Shown here: positions 44,021 to 53,370 of the stretch, one piece after another
How positions within the stretch are numbered: the stretch's first letter is position 1
Layout: every line of letters begins with the position of its first letter
Assembly (NCBI GenBank): GCA_019359395.1
Contig: JAHHHK010000039.1
Span: 1 to 64,000 of the forward strand
Reading direction: 5' to 3'
DNA length: 64,000 nt
From: Komarekiella atlantica HA4396-MV6
Lineage (GTDB): Bacteria; Cyanobacteriota; Cyanobacteriia; Cyanobacteriales; Nostocaceae
Program-made: the position numbers and the translations under genes
The notes under the pieces: generated by a model
The model's database searches: none
What the model was told of the DNA's origin: nothing
What the model saw: only the letters and a program-made list of their open reading frames with translations

Positions 44021-46003
44021 TCAAAGATTTTTTGACTCTTGACTTTTGAACGGCAGTTGCTCTAATTGGGGAGACCCTAAAACTGCACTGCCTCCTCTTG
44101 ACTCTTGACTTTTTACTACATCTGTTGTGGGTAAAATCGGTAAATAGTAACGAAGCGCCTTACGCGTAACTGCTAAATTGCAAGTTAATGCAATTTGCTC
44201 TTTTTCTAGTAAACCTAAAATGCAATCAGGATTGTCTCGTGATACTACTGGTAATTGATGCAAACCTCTAAGAGCCATGCGGTCTAAAGCTTCAGACAAG
44301 AGTTCATCTTGCCAAGCATAAAGGATTTCAGTGGTACAAATATCTATGAGAGTCTGACGGGATAAATTATCCTGAATTTCTGTTGATGTTGAGTAAGTTT
44401 GCCACAGAGAAAGAGCACGGTTAATATCTTCCAGAGAAAGGATACCAACTAATTGATCGGCTTCATCAATTACTAAAGCACTCCGCGTGCGATCGCGTGT
44501 CATTTCCACAGCCGCATCTAACACCCCCAACGTTGCAGACAACTTTTTTGGACAAGAATGCATGGCATCTTCTACCAAAATTTGCTGCACAATTTCCGCC
44601 TGTTCATCTTTTAACTCAGAAAGACCAATTTGCTGTAAATTAGAGTTAGAATTAATATTAGGCTTAATCCGCTCCACTAGCCAAACACTCAAACCCACAG
44701 CTGCCATCAACGGTAAAACAATCCGGTAGTCACGAGTTAATTCAAACAGCATTAAAATTGCTGTTAATGGTGCTCTAACACTGGCAGCTAGTACTGCTGC
44801 CATTCCCACCATTGCATAAGCTGGGGGAGCCGCCATTTGCTCACCAATTACCGGAAAGACTAAAGCCAAAATTTTTGCGTAAGCCGATCCAAAAGAAGCA
44901 CCCAGAAACATAGCTGGTGCAAACAAACCGCCAACAAAACCACTACCTGCACTAATAGCAGTCATTAACAGTTTTAGTACCAACAATTCAATCAACAATA
45001 AAAGCGAGAACTGTACATCTTGAAGCATTGCTTCCACAGTTTCATAACCGACACCCAAAATTTGCGGAAAAAGTAAAGCAACTGCACCCACGATGACGCC
45101 GCCAATAATTGGATGAATCGGCTGAGGAATTCGTCCCAAAAAGTCAAAACCCGGAACCTTCCCACCAAAGCAGGCTTTTGCCAAACGAATTGATTGTGTA
45201 TAAGCTAGAGAAACTAGACTAGCCCCTAAACCCAAGCCAAGATAAAGGGGTAATTCCAAAGGACTACGAACTTGGTAAACAGGTAAAGCAAAAGCAGGTT
45301 GTGCTCCCAAACCAATTTGAGCAATTAATGCCGCCACCACAGCCGCTAGTAGCACTACACTCACAGCAGAAGTAGCGAAGGATGTAGCTCCCATTACGAC
45401 CTCTAGTGCAAAGAATACTCCTGCAATGGGAGCATTAAATCCAGCAGCTAATCCAGCAGCAGCACCAGCACCCAAAAGCAGTCGCCGTCGTTCTTGAGAT
45501 ACTTGTAGTATTAGAGACAATAGCATCCCCAAATTGGCACCAATTTCTACACTCGGCCCCTCTGGCCCTAAAGAAGCACCGCTTCCTAAAGAAACAGATG
45601 CAGCCAGCATCTTCGTCACTGGTCGTAGTGGTCGCTTGATTTCTGTTCCTTGAGAGGCGGCGATGAGAGACGAAAGTCCAGGCCCAAAGTCTTGAGTGCG
45701 CCAGCGCATCAAGCCAACGATGAGTCCGCCAAGGGTAGGAACGCAGGCTAAAGTCCAAGCACCCCAACCACCAATCTGGCCCATCAAAGTTTCCAGCATC
45801 AGGTGATGAATCAGCTCGATTAAATAGTGAAAAGTAACTATACCCATACCAGTACCACCGCCAATTAGCATGGCTAAAAACAGTACTACGGTTTCTGGTG
45901 ATGGTTGAAAACGGTTAATTAGCTGAGCTAAACGCGCAGAAGGTGTAGGAAAGGCAGGTTGTTCCGTTACCTTCCTCAGTTCAGTGGGAGGCAAGAGAGT
46001 CAT
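44021..46003 (-). CDS. ClC-family chloride channel/transporter with CBS pair
   Basis: 660 residues. Ten or more hydrophobic segments carry the ClC motifs: GSGASLGPEGPSVEIG, with the gating glutamate in PEGP, and GSGFVGGLFAPAMFLGASFG. After about residue 465 there are two CBS domains (MHSCPKKLSATLGVLDAAVE and ALDRMALRGLHQLPVVSRD), which often sense nucleotides. It is in the inner or thylakoid membrane. Whether it is a channel or a Cl-/H+ antiporter is undecided. The last 25 residues seem to be an extension over a repeat (LEQLPFKSQESKNL). Confidence 0.92.
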   Translation of the reverse strand: MTLLPPTELRKVTEQPAFPTPSARLAQLINRFQPSPETVVLFLAMLIGGGTGMGIVTFHYLIELIHHLMLETLMGQIGGWGAWTLACVPTLGGLIVGLMRWRTQDFGPGLSSLIAASQGTEIKRPLRPVTKMLAASVSLGSGASLGPEGPSVEIGANLGMLLSLILQVSQERRRLLLGAGAAAGLAAGFNAPIAGVFFALEVVMGATSFATSAVSVVLLAAVVAALIAQIGLGAQPAFALPVYQVRSPLELPLYLGLGLGASLVSLAYTQSIRLAKACFGGKVPGFDFLGRIPQPIHPIIGGVIVGAVALLFPQILGVGYETVEAMLQDVQFSLLLLIELLVLKLLMTAISAGSGFVGGLFAPAMFLGASFGSAYAKILALVFPVIGEQMAAPPAYAMVGMAAVLAASVRAPLTAILMLFELTRDYRIVLPLMAAVGLSVWLVERIKPNINSNSNLQQIGLSELKDEQAEIVQQILVEDAMHSCPKKLSATLGVLDAAVEMTRDRTRSALVIDEADQLVGILSLEDINRALSLWQTYSTSTEIQDNLSRQTLIDICTTEILYAWQDELLSEALDRMALRGLHQLPVVSRDNPDCILGLLEKEQIALTCNLAVTRKALRYYLPILPTTDVVKSQESRGGSAVLGSPQLEQLPFKSQESKNL

Positions 46004-46480
46004 CGAGAGGTGGGTAAATGTAAGAAAAAATTTAAGTTTTTATCTGTTACTTCTCATTGTGAGCCATTATTTAGCAACCAGACAAGTAGACTTTATTTGC
46101 TTGATTTACAAAGCTTTAGCAAAAAATGTCATTGTGCAAAATTTTTGTGGTGAGAACGGTTAAATGGGAGAGAATTAATAGTTAAGGGTTAGCGATCGCT
46201 TTCCTAGATGCAAGTGAGCTTCGACTCATTCTCTGTAAACAAAATACAATATTTGCGAGTTAAATGGATGCACGATAGACAAGCATTAAAGGGGAGTCAT
46301 CCTTACCTAAATCTAGCTATACTCGTGTTGTGACTATTGAGCTATCCTTAATTAGGAATGCAAATTTACGTGTGATTTATGGCTCATATCAAACCATACT
46401 TAGCAATTTACTAAATATTGATTGGAATTCAATATAGCTATTGTTATAGAGCGAATAAATGGACTAGGCGGACAAGGTAA
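46004..46480. other. Intergenic region
   Basis: A 477-bp spacer between the divergent ClC gene and the zinc-ribbon gene. It is AT-rich with one HIP1 site near 46194. It should contain both promoters. No RNA gene or repeat was recognised. Confidence 0.35.
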
Positions 46481-46864
46481 ATGAATACACACACCTTTGA
46501 TAATCATTATGTTACTTGCCCAATTTGCCAGAGAAATGCTACGCCCAAACCCGTCAAGACGTGCATTGGCTTGTTTACCTGTCCGTATTGCCAGGAACGT
46601 CTAGTAGTTTGTCAAAGCGGTCATTACGTCCGTGATCCATTTACCTGGAGACAGATGATGATTGCTTCGGCGCTACGTCGTCAAAGCCGACCCCTAGCTA
46701 GGATTATAAGAGATTTTGTCTTACTCAAGCGCCCTATGGTAGCTCTCGCTGTTGGAAGTGCGATTTTCTTTAGTATGATTGCTATTACCCAGGAAAGCAC
46801 AAGCTACGATCGCCAAGTTTTTCCTATAGAGCAGATTAAAGAAGTAGAGGAAAAATCTCCATAA
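46481..46864 (+). CDS. Zinc-ribbon membrane protein of unknown function
   Basis: 127 residues. Four cysteines in CPICQ (17-21 region) and CPYCQ, with Cys and His nearby (VVCQSGHYVRDPF), form a probable zinc ribbon at residues 12-45. A single hydrophobic helix, VALAVGSAIFFSMIAI (about 88-103), follows a basic stretch, so the ribbon is probably cytosolic. The C-terminus is acidic. I do not recognise the family. It is monocistronic, followed by a strong hairpin. Confidence 0.65.
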   Translation: MNTHTFDNHYVTCPICQRNATPKPVKTCIGLFTCPYCQERLVVCQSGHYVRDPFTWRQMMIASALRRQSRPLARIIRDFVLLKRPMVALAVGSAIFFSMIAITQESTSYDRQVFPIEQIKEVEEKSP

Positions 46865-46937
46865 GTTTACACGCTGTTATAACTAAATCCTACACTACTG
46901 TCAGTATTATTATAACAAAACATACTTATATTTCACC

Positions 46938-46968
46938 GTGTTCTATTTGCCTCAAACAAATAGAACAC
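46938..46968. terminator. Strong hairpin between convergent genes
   Basis: GTGTTCTATTTG pairs perfectly with CAAATAGAACAC (12 bp, 7-nt loop). It lies 74 bp after the zinc-ribbon gene and before the convergent 338-residue gene. The following T-run is short, so it may be a terminator or an mRNA-stabilising hairpin. Confidence 0.55.
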
Positions 46969-47122
46969 GATTTGAGATAAATATGTATTGCTGTATTCTC
47001 TGAATAGAGTTTTTCTTTCGTACACATAGACCACAGTAGGGTGAGCATTATAATGCCCACCCTACGAGTTTAGCTATTTTTTAAAAGTCTCATGCAATTT
47101 GAAGGTCGGTACACAAGGGAAT

Positions 47123-48139
47123 TTATAATTCACTATCTGGGAATACTTGGGGTGAAAACATGCTCCACAAGGACTCATAGTAAGGAACAAAATAAGCAGC
47201 CTGTTGTGGTTCTAGACGAGAGCGGATTTCAGTGCCAAGCAAGTGAATCAATTGCCGCACCAATTCCCAACGTACCTTCAATCGAGGGTATAGCATCACA
47301 CACAGCGGAAATAGTTCTTGTTGTATGGCACTAATGTTGTTTTCCAAAACACAAACCCATAGATAGACTTGAAACATCTCAGTGTCACGGATACTTGAAA
47401 TTTTAATATTAATGTCACTTAAACGACCTGTATGGCATTGATAGGCAGGATATAGCTCCATTACCCGTTCTACAATCTTGGTTGCAATTTCAGTGCATAA
47501 CGGCAAGAGTTGCTGGACTGCTTTTAACGGTGGCGCGTTGTAAGCATGTTCTCCTGCTGCGTGATAAGCACGCTGAAGCGGCATGTAAAGATGATCATCA
47601 ATCACTTTGAAGTAAGCACTCAGCAATGGTTGCTGCGCTGGTGGTGTCAAGTTGAGCAGCATTTGTCCGCTGTAGTGGAATTGCATACTAATAAATCCAA
47701 TGACTCTAGGATCATCTGCTATGTATTTCTGCCGAATATGACCTAAATCCGATGCAATCCATGTAGAAAACTTAGGTAGGGGAATCTGTTGAGCATAAGC
47801 TGATAGCGCAGTTTGATAAATCTGGTGAGCATCTTTTGTTACTGCCCACGGATCAATGAATTGAGGATCAATTTGATGCCGAATTACTTCTTGAGATAGA
47901 AGTGCTTCCGTTTTTGCCCACGCTTGAAGACTTGTAGTTCGGAGTGTCTGGGTTAACGTTTTTGCAATCTCAGTTGCCATTTCACTTCGGTTAAGGGCTT
48001 CGGTCAGATCATCCTGTTCAGCTAGCTTTCGCAAATACTTCTTCGCCCACGCTTCTGAAAATTTTTGATTTCCCCCTACTTCAACAAGTTCTTCTGGTTT
48101 CTCTGAAAATGATGCACTATTTTGTAAATTTATTAACAC
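47123..48139 (-). CDS. Unknown 338-residue helical protein
   Basis: The protein is soluble and almost entirely helical in appearance. It shows no P-loop, no metal motif and no membrane segment. Recognisable phrases are DPWAVTKDAHQIYQTALSAY, DDHLYMPLQRAYHAAGEHAY and LYPRLKVRWELVRQLIHLLG. The repeated Tyr/His-rich helices suggest an internal duplication around a histidine-rich centre (HAAGEHAY). I do not assign a family. It is monocistronic between a hairpin and a large hairpin array. Confidence 0.6.
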   Translation of the reverse strand: MLINLQNSASFSEKPEELVEVGGNQKFSEAWAKKYLRKLAEQDDLTEALNRSEMATEIAKTLTQTLRTTSLQAWAKTEALLSQEVIRHQIDPQFIDPWAVTKDAHQIYQTALSAYAQQIPLPKFSTWIASDLGHIRQKYIADDPRVIGFISMQFHYSGQMLLNLTPPAQQPLLSAYFKVIDDHLYMPLQRAYHAAGEHAYNAPPLKAVQQLLPLCTEIATKIVERVMELYPAYQCHTGRLSDINIKISSIRDTEMFQVYLWVCVLENNISAIQQELFPLCVMLYPRLKVRWELVRQLIHLLGTEIRSRLEPQQAAYFVPYYESLWSMFSPQVFPDSEL

Positions 48140-48618
48140 CTGATTTTTCTATCCAATGAAATACTTCTTAATCTTTTCCAGCATAGAAAAATCAGTTATG
48201 CTACAAAAACCGCAAGATTACGGGGTTTATCATCTCTTTAAGCTAAAATACTTGAGCTTTTACAAACCCGCGAAAAAGCATCAAACTTTGTAAAGAAAGG
48301 CGATCGCTACCAAAACATCTAATATTCGGATAAGTTTAACTGGGAAAAGGTTAAAGCGCAAAGTCTGAGCGGAGGCTTCCTCCGATGGTCTGTTCACTGC
48401 CGAGAGGCGCAAAGCCTTGCGCCTCTCCCTTGTGTCCTCTGGACACAAGGCAACCGTTCTTTTAGAACGGTTGGGCAGTAAGACCCGCATAGCGATGGCT
48501 CCGCCAACGCCAAGGCGAACAGAACTTTGTAAGAGAGGGTAAGGGGTAAATTCCAGAATTTACCCCTTAACCGCAAGGTATTGCCAAAACAATGCTCAAA
48601 TTTAGGCAACTTGACTTT
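48140..48618. other. Intergenic region with hairpin array
   Basis: A 479-bp spacer between the GT39 gene and the 338-residue gene. It contains the consecutive hairpins at 48370-48473, a HIP1 site, and TAAGAGAGGGTAAGGGGTAAATTCC-type sequence (quoted as TAAGAGAGGGTAAGGG) that is palindromic with TTTACCCCTTA. Confidence 0.5.
48370..48473. repeat. Array of four perfect hairpins
   Basis: CGGAGGCTTCCTCCG (48370-48384) is followed by three perfect hairpins with no gap: GAGAGGCGCAA/TTGCGCCTCTC (48402-48427), CCTTGTGTCC/GGACACAAGG (48428-48450) and CAACCGTTCT/AGAACGGTTG (48451-48473). Each loop is three to four bases. Confidence 0.9.
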
Positions 48619-50238
48619 CTACAGTCGATTAGTATCTTTTGTAACTAGTTTCCAACCTTCAGCTTGGTCAATTAGCTTCATTGACTCTAGTTGGAGATTG
48701 TTTGCAGTAGATGCATTTAGCAGGAAGTAGGGTTGTCCGCTGTAGTGCCAATAATATTTCAGTTCACCTGGAGAGGCAGGGATGATGGTGCGATCGCTAT
48801 AAAAATCCAATGAGGGACGATGATAGGGAAAAGATGTGTAAATCTTCTTCACAGCCGGATTTGCCTGCACTATCATAGCGGCGACTGGTTTAACTGGATA
48901 GGCTTTGCTTAATTCCCAAACCCAGTAGTTGGATTTCATCAACAGCAGTAGCGAAAGATAACTTCCCCAAAACAAAATCTTCAGAAATTGTCCATCACCT
49001 CGCTCTGCCAAAATAGCTGCTAAGGTCATAGTTAAAGCTATTGCTGCAAAAATCAACTGTAAGTCGGTTTTTGGTGCTGTACCCCAACTGAAATACATGC
49101 TACCAGCAGAAGCAGCCACAGCAAGTATTGCTAAACCGGCTACCCAAGTTCGAGGGTACGATGACAGTAAAGGTGAATTTTCCGTCTCTGTTAATTGGAT
49201 ACCAAAAGCTAAAGCTAAGCTAGGGTAAATCGGGAATATGTACCAGGCAAATTTGGCACTCATAAAGGAAATTGCCAGCAGATAAACACCACTCCACACT
49301 AGTACGAGTTTTGCCCAGCTCAGGTTGCGATTTTCCCAGGTTAAACGTACAGTTTGCGGTAAAAACACTAGCCAGGGCCATGTCCATTTCAGAAGTTCGA
49401 TGACATAGTACCAGGGTGGTTGAGGGTTCTTCTCGATAACTGTGCCGATTCTATTTAGAGATTGATTTACAATGCCGTCTTCGACAAAAGTGTAACCATA
49501 ATGGATCAGTTGGGCGCTATACCAAGAAGCCACAGGCAGAATGCCGATGAAGATTGCTAGCCAAAAATAGTAACTGGTAAGTAGTCGTGGTGTGTCCCAA
49601 AACAAAAATACGATCGCAATTGCGCCTAGCAATCCGCCTAACAGTCCTTGAGTCAAGCAAATCAACCCAAAACTGACACCAACACCAAGACAATAACGTA
49701 AATCCCGGCGCGATCGTAATACACACAACATCATCAACATCAAAAAACTTACCACCGCCCCATCTAACATTGCCAAACGCCCATGACGCACGACGGGTAG
49801 CATTGTTAGGTAAATCAAGGCGCTATAAATAGCCGCCCAGCGTTGGCGAAATATCTCTCGACCAATACAATACAGTAAAGGTACTGATATAGCTGTTAAA
49901 ATTGCTCCAGGTAAGCGTGTTGTTCCTTCATTCATGCCTCCTAGAGAATAAGCCCAAGCAATTAGCAAATGCATCAGGGGCGGCTTGTTATGATATGGTT
50001 CGCCTCCTAGGGTTGGGTAAAGCCAACGCATTGAGCCTTCTGGAGCACGCCAAATTTCACGAGCAACCTGTGCCACAGTGCCTTCATCCCAATCTCGCAG
50101 CGGTAATCCTCCAAGATTGATGCTAAATAGCAACACTGCCGCTAAAAGCAGTACTACCAGCCATACCCAATCAATCCATTTATCAACCGTGCGATGTTGT
50201 CTCTCTAGATGACCCCAAACAAAGCTTCCTTCTTGCAT
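48619..50238 (-). CDS. ArnT/PMT-type (GT39) glycosyltransferase
   Basis: 539 residues with about eleven membrane helices. The first extracytoplasmic loop has RDWDEGT (catalytic-type D49-x-D51-E52) and, later, GEPYHNKPPLMHLLIAW, both typical of GT39/ArnT-like enzymes that use polyprenyl-phosphate sugars. The C-terminal part is a small periplasmic domain (YSDRTIIPASPGELKYYW). The acceptor is unknown; lipids, glycans or proteins are possible. It is monocistronic. ATG is followed by QEGSFVWGH; no signal peptide is separate from the first helix. Confidence 0.85.
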   Translation of the reverse strand: MQEGSFVWGHLERQHRTVDKWIDWVWLVVLLLAAVLLFSINLGGLPLRDWDEGTVAQVAREIWRAPEGSMRWLYPTLGGEPYHNKPPLMHLLIAWAYSLGGMNEGTTRLPGAILTAISVPLLYCIGREIFRQRWAAIYSALIYLTMLPVVRHGRLAMLDGAVVSFLMLMMLCVLRSRRDLRYCLGVGVSFGLICLTQGLLGGLLGAIAIVFLFWDTPRLLTSYYFWLAIFIGILPVASWYSAQLIHYGYTFVEDGIVNQSLNRIGTVIEKNPQPPWYYVIELLKWTWPWLVFLPQTVRLTWENRNLSWAKLVLVWSGVYLLAISFMSAKFAWYIFPIYPSLALAFGIQLTETENSPLLSSYPRTWVAGLAILAVAASAGSMYFSWGTAPKTDLQLIFAAIALTMTLAAILAERGDGQFLKILFWGSYLSLLLLMKSNYWVWELSKAYPVKPVAAMIVQANPAVKKIYTSFPYHRPSLDFYSDRTIIPASPGELKYYWHYSGQPYFLLNASTANNLQLESMKLIDQAEGWKLVTKDTNRL

Positions 50239-50900
50239 ATTCTATGATAATCATTTTGCTTGCTGGTTTAATTACAAGAGACTAGAACGAATCTCCTATG
50301 TTGCTACCCAATAACAACTTGTGTTCTGAACAATTGCTAGTTTCCAAGGTTAACTCAGTTTTGTCTAATTGGTGCTAAATTCTTGAGAAATTTATCTTAG
50401 TTATTTTTTTATTTATTTAACAAGCTTTTTGGCAGCTATCTGATAAAAACAATACAAATAAACCAATATTTTGTCACCTGTCAATTAGTTCGTAACTTAA
50501 CCTACATTTTATTCTAAATACAATGCCCGTTCTAATTAGGCAATAACCTCTGTATAAACTTTGCATTGTTCTGTGGAGACGTGGAGACGTTGCATTGCAA
50601 CGTCTCCATATCAAATTTTTACTGTATTAATTATTCCGAAAGTCGGATGATGTATCGCATACAAAGAACATAAAAACATTTTTTTGATAACAGCTCCAGT
50701 ATTTTCTATTACAGTTTCATTGAACGTTTTGCTACAGCTATTAAAGAACAATACAAATACCGACGGTAGCGCAAAAGTTAAATAAATCACGACAATTAAA
50801 ATTTAAATAGCCAAAATTAACTAAAATCTAATAATTGTTAAATAAATAGCAGAATTAGGAAGTTTATCAGATATTTACTAAATTAGTAGCCAATTAGGCA
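50239..50900. other. AT-rich intergenic region with one hairpin
   Basis: A 662-bp spacer. It holds a perfect hairpin, GGAGACGTTGCA with TGCAACGTCTCC, at 50583-50607, preceded by a partial tandem GTGGAGAC. The rest is AT-rich. No gene was recognised. Confidence 0.45.
50583..50607. repeat. Tight perfect hairpin
   Basis: GGAGACGTTGCATTGCAACG followed by TCTCC folds into a 12-bp stem with almost no loop. It lies in an AT-rich spacer and probably represents a dispersed repeat. Confidence 0.6.
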
Positions 50901-52193
50901 TTAAAAAATAAAAATTACTTGCAAATCCCACTTTTTGTCCTGACGAATAATGTCAATTTGCCTGATGAATTCTCGAAAGTAAAATCGTCGTTCTGCTTCC
51001 GACAGGTCTAACCAAAATTGTGGGATAGAAACAGCTTGAGCAACAGAACGCAAGTTTACAGGTGGGAGAGTTGCCAGCTTCGCTTGCATTGCAGAAATTT
51101 CTGTGCGGAGTTTGTAAGCCCTTAACTTTGCTGTTTCGGTATCTAAAATTCCAGTTTCGATTAGAGTGGGTAACTGAGCAAGGATTTCTTGCTGACGGGC
51201 GATCGCTTCACTTAAACTATTCTTGACTGCATCCAGTTGGGGAAAATTCATTCCTGCCACTGCTAACGGTAAGTCACGGCAAACCGTTTCAATTGTGTGT
51301 TCTAAAACTTCCTGGTAAGGAATGGCACAACACTTAGGATGTTTCGGACAGCTAATTGAACGTAAATAAAGATACTCTTTGTCTTGGTTTCGTTGAGTGA
51401 CGCTGGTAACTACCAAATGTGACTGACATTCATCACAGACAACCAACCCAGCTAGAGAACGTGGCGCACTAGCAGTGCGAGATGGTAAACGGCTGTTACG
51501 GCGCAAAAGTCGGTCAATTTGGGCAGCTTCTTCCTTAGAAATTATTGGTACATGGGTATTGGAGAGAATTTCACCATTATGATAAGCTGTGTCGCCCCGA
51601 TAGACTGGATTCGTCAGCCAACGTCGCCCAGTGGTTACAGAAATTTTCTTGCCATATTTTTTCGCTAGATAACGGACTGAACCCCGCAGAGAACCATATA
51701 GTAAAAAATGTTCAAAAAAATCTTTAACCACTGGCGAAGTACTGCGGTCAATAGTATACTTTCCTTTACCTCTGCGGTAGCCGTAGGGAACTTTACCAGG
51801 TGGGGGTGCAGCATCAAGACGACTGCGGGCGTGTCCTTGGCGGATACGGCGACTGCGTTGCTGACGTTGAACTTCGTGTAGTAAATTCAGTAATTCGCTA
51901 CGGATATCCGAGTTTTCAGATGTGTATGGTTGTTCTGTGGCAATTATTATGACTCCCATCGCTTCGAGTTCATTTAAGCGATCGCTCACTTCATCTACAG
52001 TATCCCCCAATTCCTCCAAGCGACGGATCAGGAGATAATCTACTGGTTCAGTTTGGCAGTCCGTGAATAATTGTTGTAATTGCGATCTATTGCCCAAATC
52101 TTGATAAACAAAATCCACTTCCCATCCCCAATTAGCTTCATCGGGAGAAGATTCTAGTAAAGGGTCTGTGTAAGTGTAGGCAATGATTTTCAT
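50901..52193 (-). CDS. Serine-recombinase-like protein with degenerate catalytic domain
   Basis: 430 residues. The order resolvase-like domain (1-130), recombinase domain (AAPPPGKVPYGYRRGKGKY, then RWLTNPVYRGDTAYHNGEI), zinc ribbon (LVVCDECQSHLVV with CPKHPKC) and coiled coil matches large serine recombinases such as XisF. The active site is degenerate, however: the usual LDRLgRS helix reads RRLEELGDT (57-65), and no YxRVSTxxQ start is present (AYTYTDPLLESS instead). DNA binding may persist without strand exchange. It is not next to an excisable element. From memory similar proteins are found across cyanobacteria. Confidence 0.8.
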   Translation of the reverse strand: MKIIAYTYTDPLLESSPDEANWGWEVDFVYQDLGNRSQLQQLFTDCQTEPVDYLLIRRLEELGDTVDEVSDRLNELEAMGVIIIATEQPYTSENSDIRSELLNLLHEVQRQQRSRRIRQGHARSRLDAAPPPGKVPYGYRRGKGKYTIDRSTSPVVKDFFEHFLLYGSLRGSVRYLAKKYGKKISVTTGRRWLTNPVYRGDTAYHNGEILSNTHVPIISKEEAAQIDRLLRRNSRLPSRTASAPRSLAGLVVCDECQSHLVVTSVTQRNQDKEYLYLRSISCPKHPKCCAIPYQEVLEHTIETVCRDLPLAVAGMNFPQLDAVKNSLSEAIARQQEILAQLPTLIETGILDTETAKLRAYKLRTEISAMQAKLATLPPVNLRSVAQAVSIPQFWLDLSEAERRFYFREFIRQIDIIRQDKKWDLQVIFIF

Positions 52194-52199
52194 TTGTCA

Positions 52200-52312
52200 A
52201 GAGACGCGATTAATCGCTCAAGAGTAAAGACACGATTAATCGCTCAAGAGTAGAGACGCGATTCATCGCTCAAGAGTAGAGACGCGATTCATCGCGTCTG
52301 TACAAGGGTCAA
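52200..52312. repeat. Four GATTAATCGC-family repeats
   Basis: Four units of AGAGACGCGATTAATCGCTC or ATTCATCGC variants lie in tandem (period about 28) directly upstream of the recombinase-like gene. They belong to the family at 22991 but have a different spacer, CAAGAGTA. Confidence 0.75.
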
Positions 52313-52420
52313 GAGTCAATTGTAGTTTTTCTTCCTCTGCTCTTCTGCCCCCTGCTCCGGTTGTTGAGCGGCTTGTGCCGAGCGAAGTCGAGGTAAGTCG
52401 AAACACTCCCCCACTCCCCC

Positions 52421-52780
52421 TCACTGCTGACTCAGCTCGATAATATTCCCATCAGGATCTTGAGTGAAGAGGGCGGCGCGACCGGAGGCGCTGGCTTGGA
52501 TGCGATAATTATGATTGAGTAACTCTAATTTGGCGGTGTCTAAATCAGCAACAGAGAAAGCGATGTGGGGGTTGCGTCCCCATTTTTCATTTGGGTTTTT
52601 GGTGGGTACGGTAGTTGCGACAATCAAGTGAATTTGATAGTTGTCAACTTGATACCATGCACCAGAGTATTTTAAGGAGCGATCTATTTTGGATAATCCC
52701 AATACTTTGCCATAAAAGTGTTCGGAGCGTTTTAAGTCAGTAACGAGAATGGCTGTATGAAGGCTCTGGGTAATCTGCAT
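52421..52780 (-). CDS. VOC-superfamily (glyoxalase/dioxygenase-like) protein
   Basis: 119 residues from MQITQSLHTA; a longer 136-residue form starting at 52831 is less likely because the family begins at the first beta strand. TAILVTDLKRSEHFYGKVLG, GAWYQVDNYQIHLIV, PHIAFSVADLDTAKLELL and LFTQDPDGNIIELSQ are classic VOC motifs, with metal ligands H (LHTA region), H (QIHLI) and E (IIELS). The substrate is unknown. It is monocistronic. Confidence 0.88.
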   Translation of the reverse strand: MQITQSLHTAILVTDLKRSEHFYGKVLGLSKIDRSLKYSGAWYQVDNYQIHLIVATTVPTKNPNEKWGRNPHIAFSVADLDTAKLELLNHNYRIQASASGRAALFTQDPDGNIIELSQQ

Positions 52781-52917
52781 TGTCAGTAAGATGCGATCAA
52801 ATTTATTTAGATTTTGACCTATTTGAACCACTAAGGAGAGAGTTTTGACTTTTTTAAATGTTAACGTCTGAAAATGAAGTCTATTTTGGCTTTGCCAACT
52901 AAGAATGAGTAAAAATT

Positions 52918-53370
52918 ATGGATGCTCAATTAAATTTTACAGAAATTAATGTCTCACGCGAAATTCTGCAAGATTACGAGCCGGCAATACACGCATTGGA
53001 TAATTTGGCAAGGCATAATGGCAACCTAGAACGCTCTTTTCAGGATTTATGGACAGAAAAAAATGGGCAACCGCTTATGCAATCAGGTAAATCTCTCTGG
53101 CAAGTAACGCTAAAGGTACTGCGTCAGGAACTCTGCGGCGATGATGGCTTTCGCGGTCAACTTCAAGACTATACGAGAAATCCAGGAAGTGCGCCCTTGC
53201 TAACAGGGTTGATTGTCTCCCTTGTGGGTTTAGCGACGGCGAACGGTTTGCCGATTGATCCGGCGATCGCTACTGTTATTGTTTTGTATATCCTTAAAAT
53301 CGGATTGAATATCTTTTGTGAATATACCGAACCATCTACCGATAATTCGGGAATACCAGTAGCAAAATAA
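52918..53370 (+). CDS. Small membrane protein with helical N-domain, unknown function
   Basis: 150 residues. The first 85 residues are a compact helical domain (LQDYEPAIHALDNLARHNG, SLWQVTLKVLRQELCGDDGF), similar in feel to effector-associated adaptor domains. Two hydrophobic helices (LLTGLIVSLVGLATANGL, about 94-111, and IATVIVLYILKIGLNIFC, about 118-135) then anchor it. No family was recognised. TGAGT...ATTATG gives no strong ribosome site, but the frame is convincing. Confidence 0.6.
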   Translation: MDAQLNFTEINVSREILQDYEPAIHALDNLARHNGNLERSFQDLWTEKNGQPLMQSGKSLWQVTLKVLRQELCGDDGFRGQLQDYTRNPGSAPLLTGLIVSLVGLATANGLPIDPAIATVIVLYILKIGLNIFCEYTEPSTDNSGIPVAK

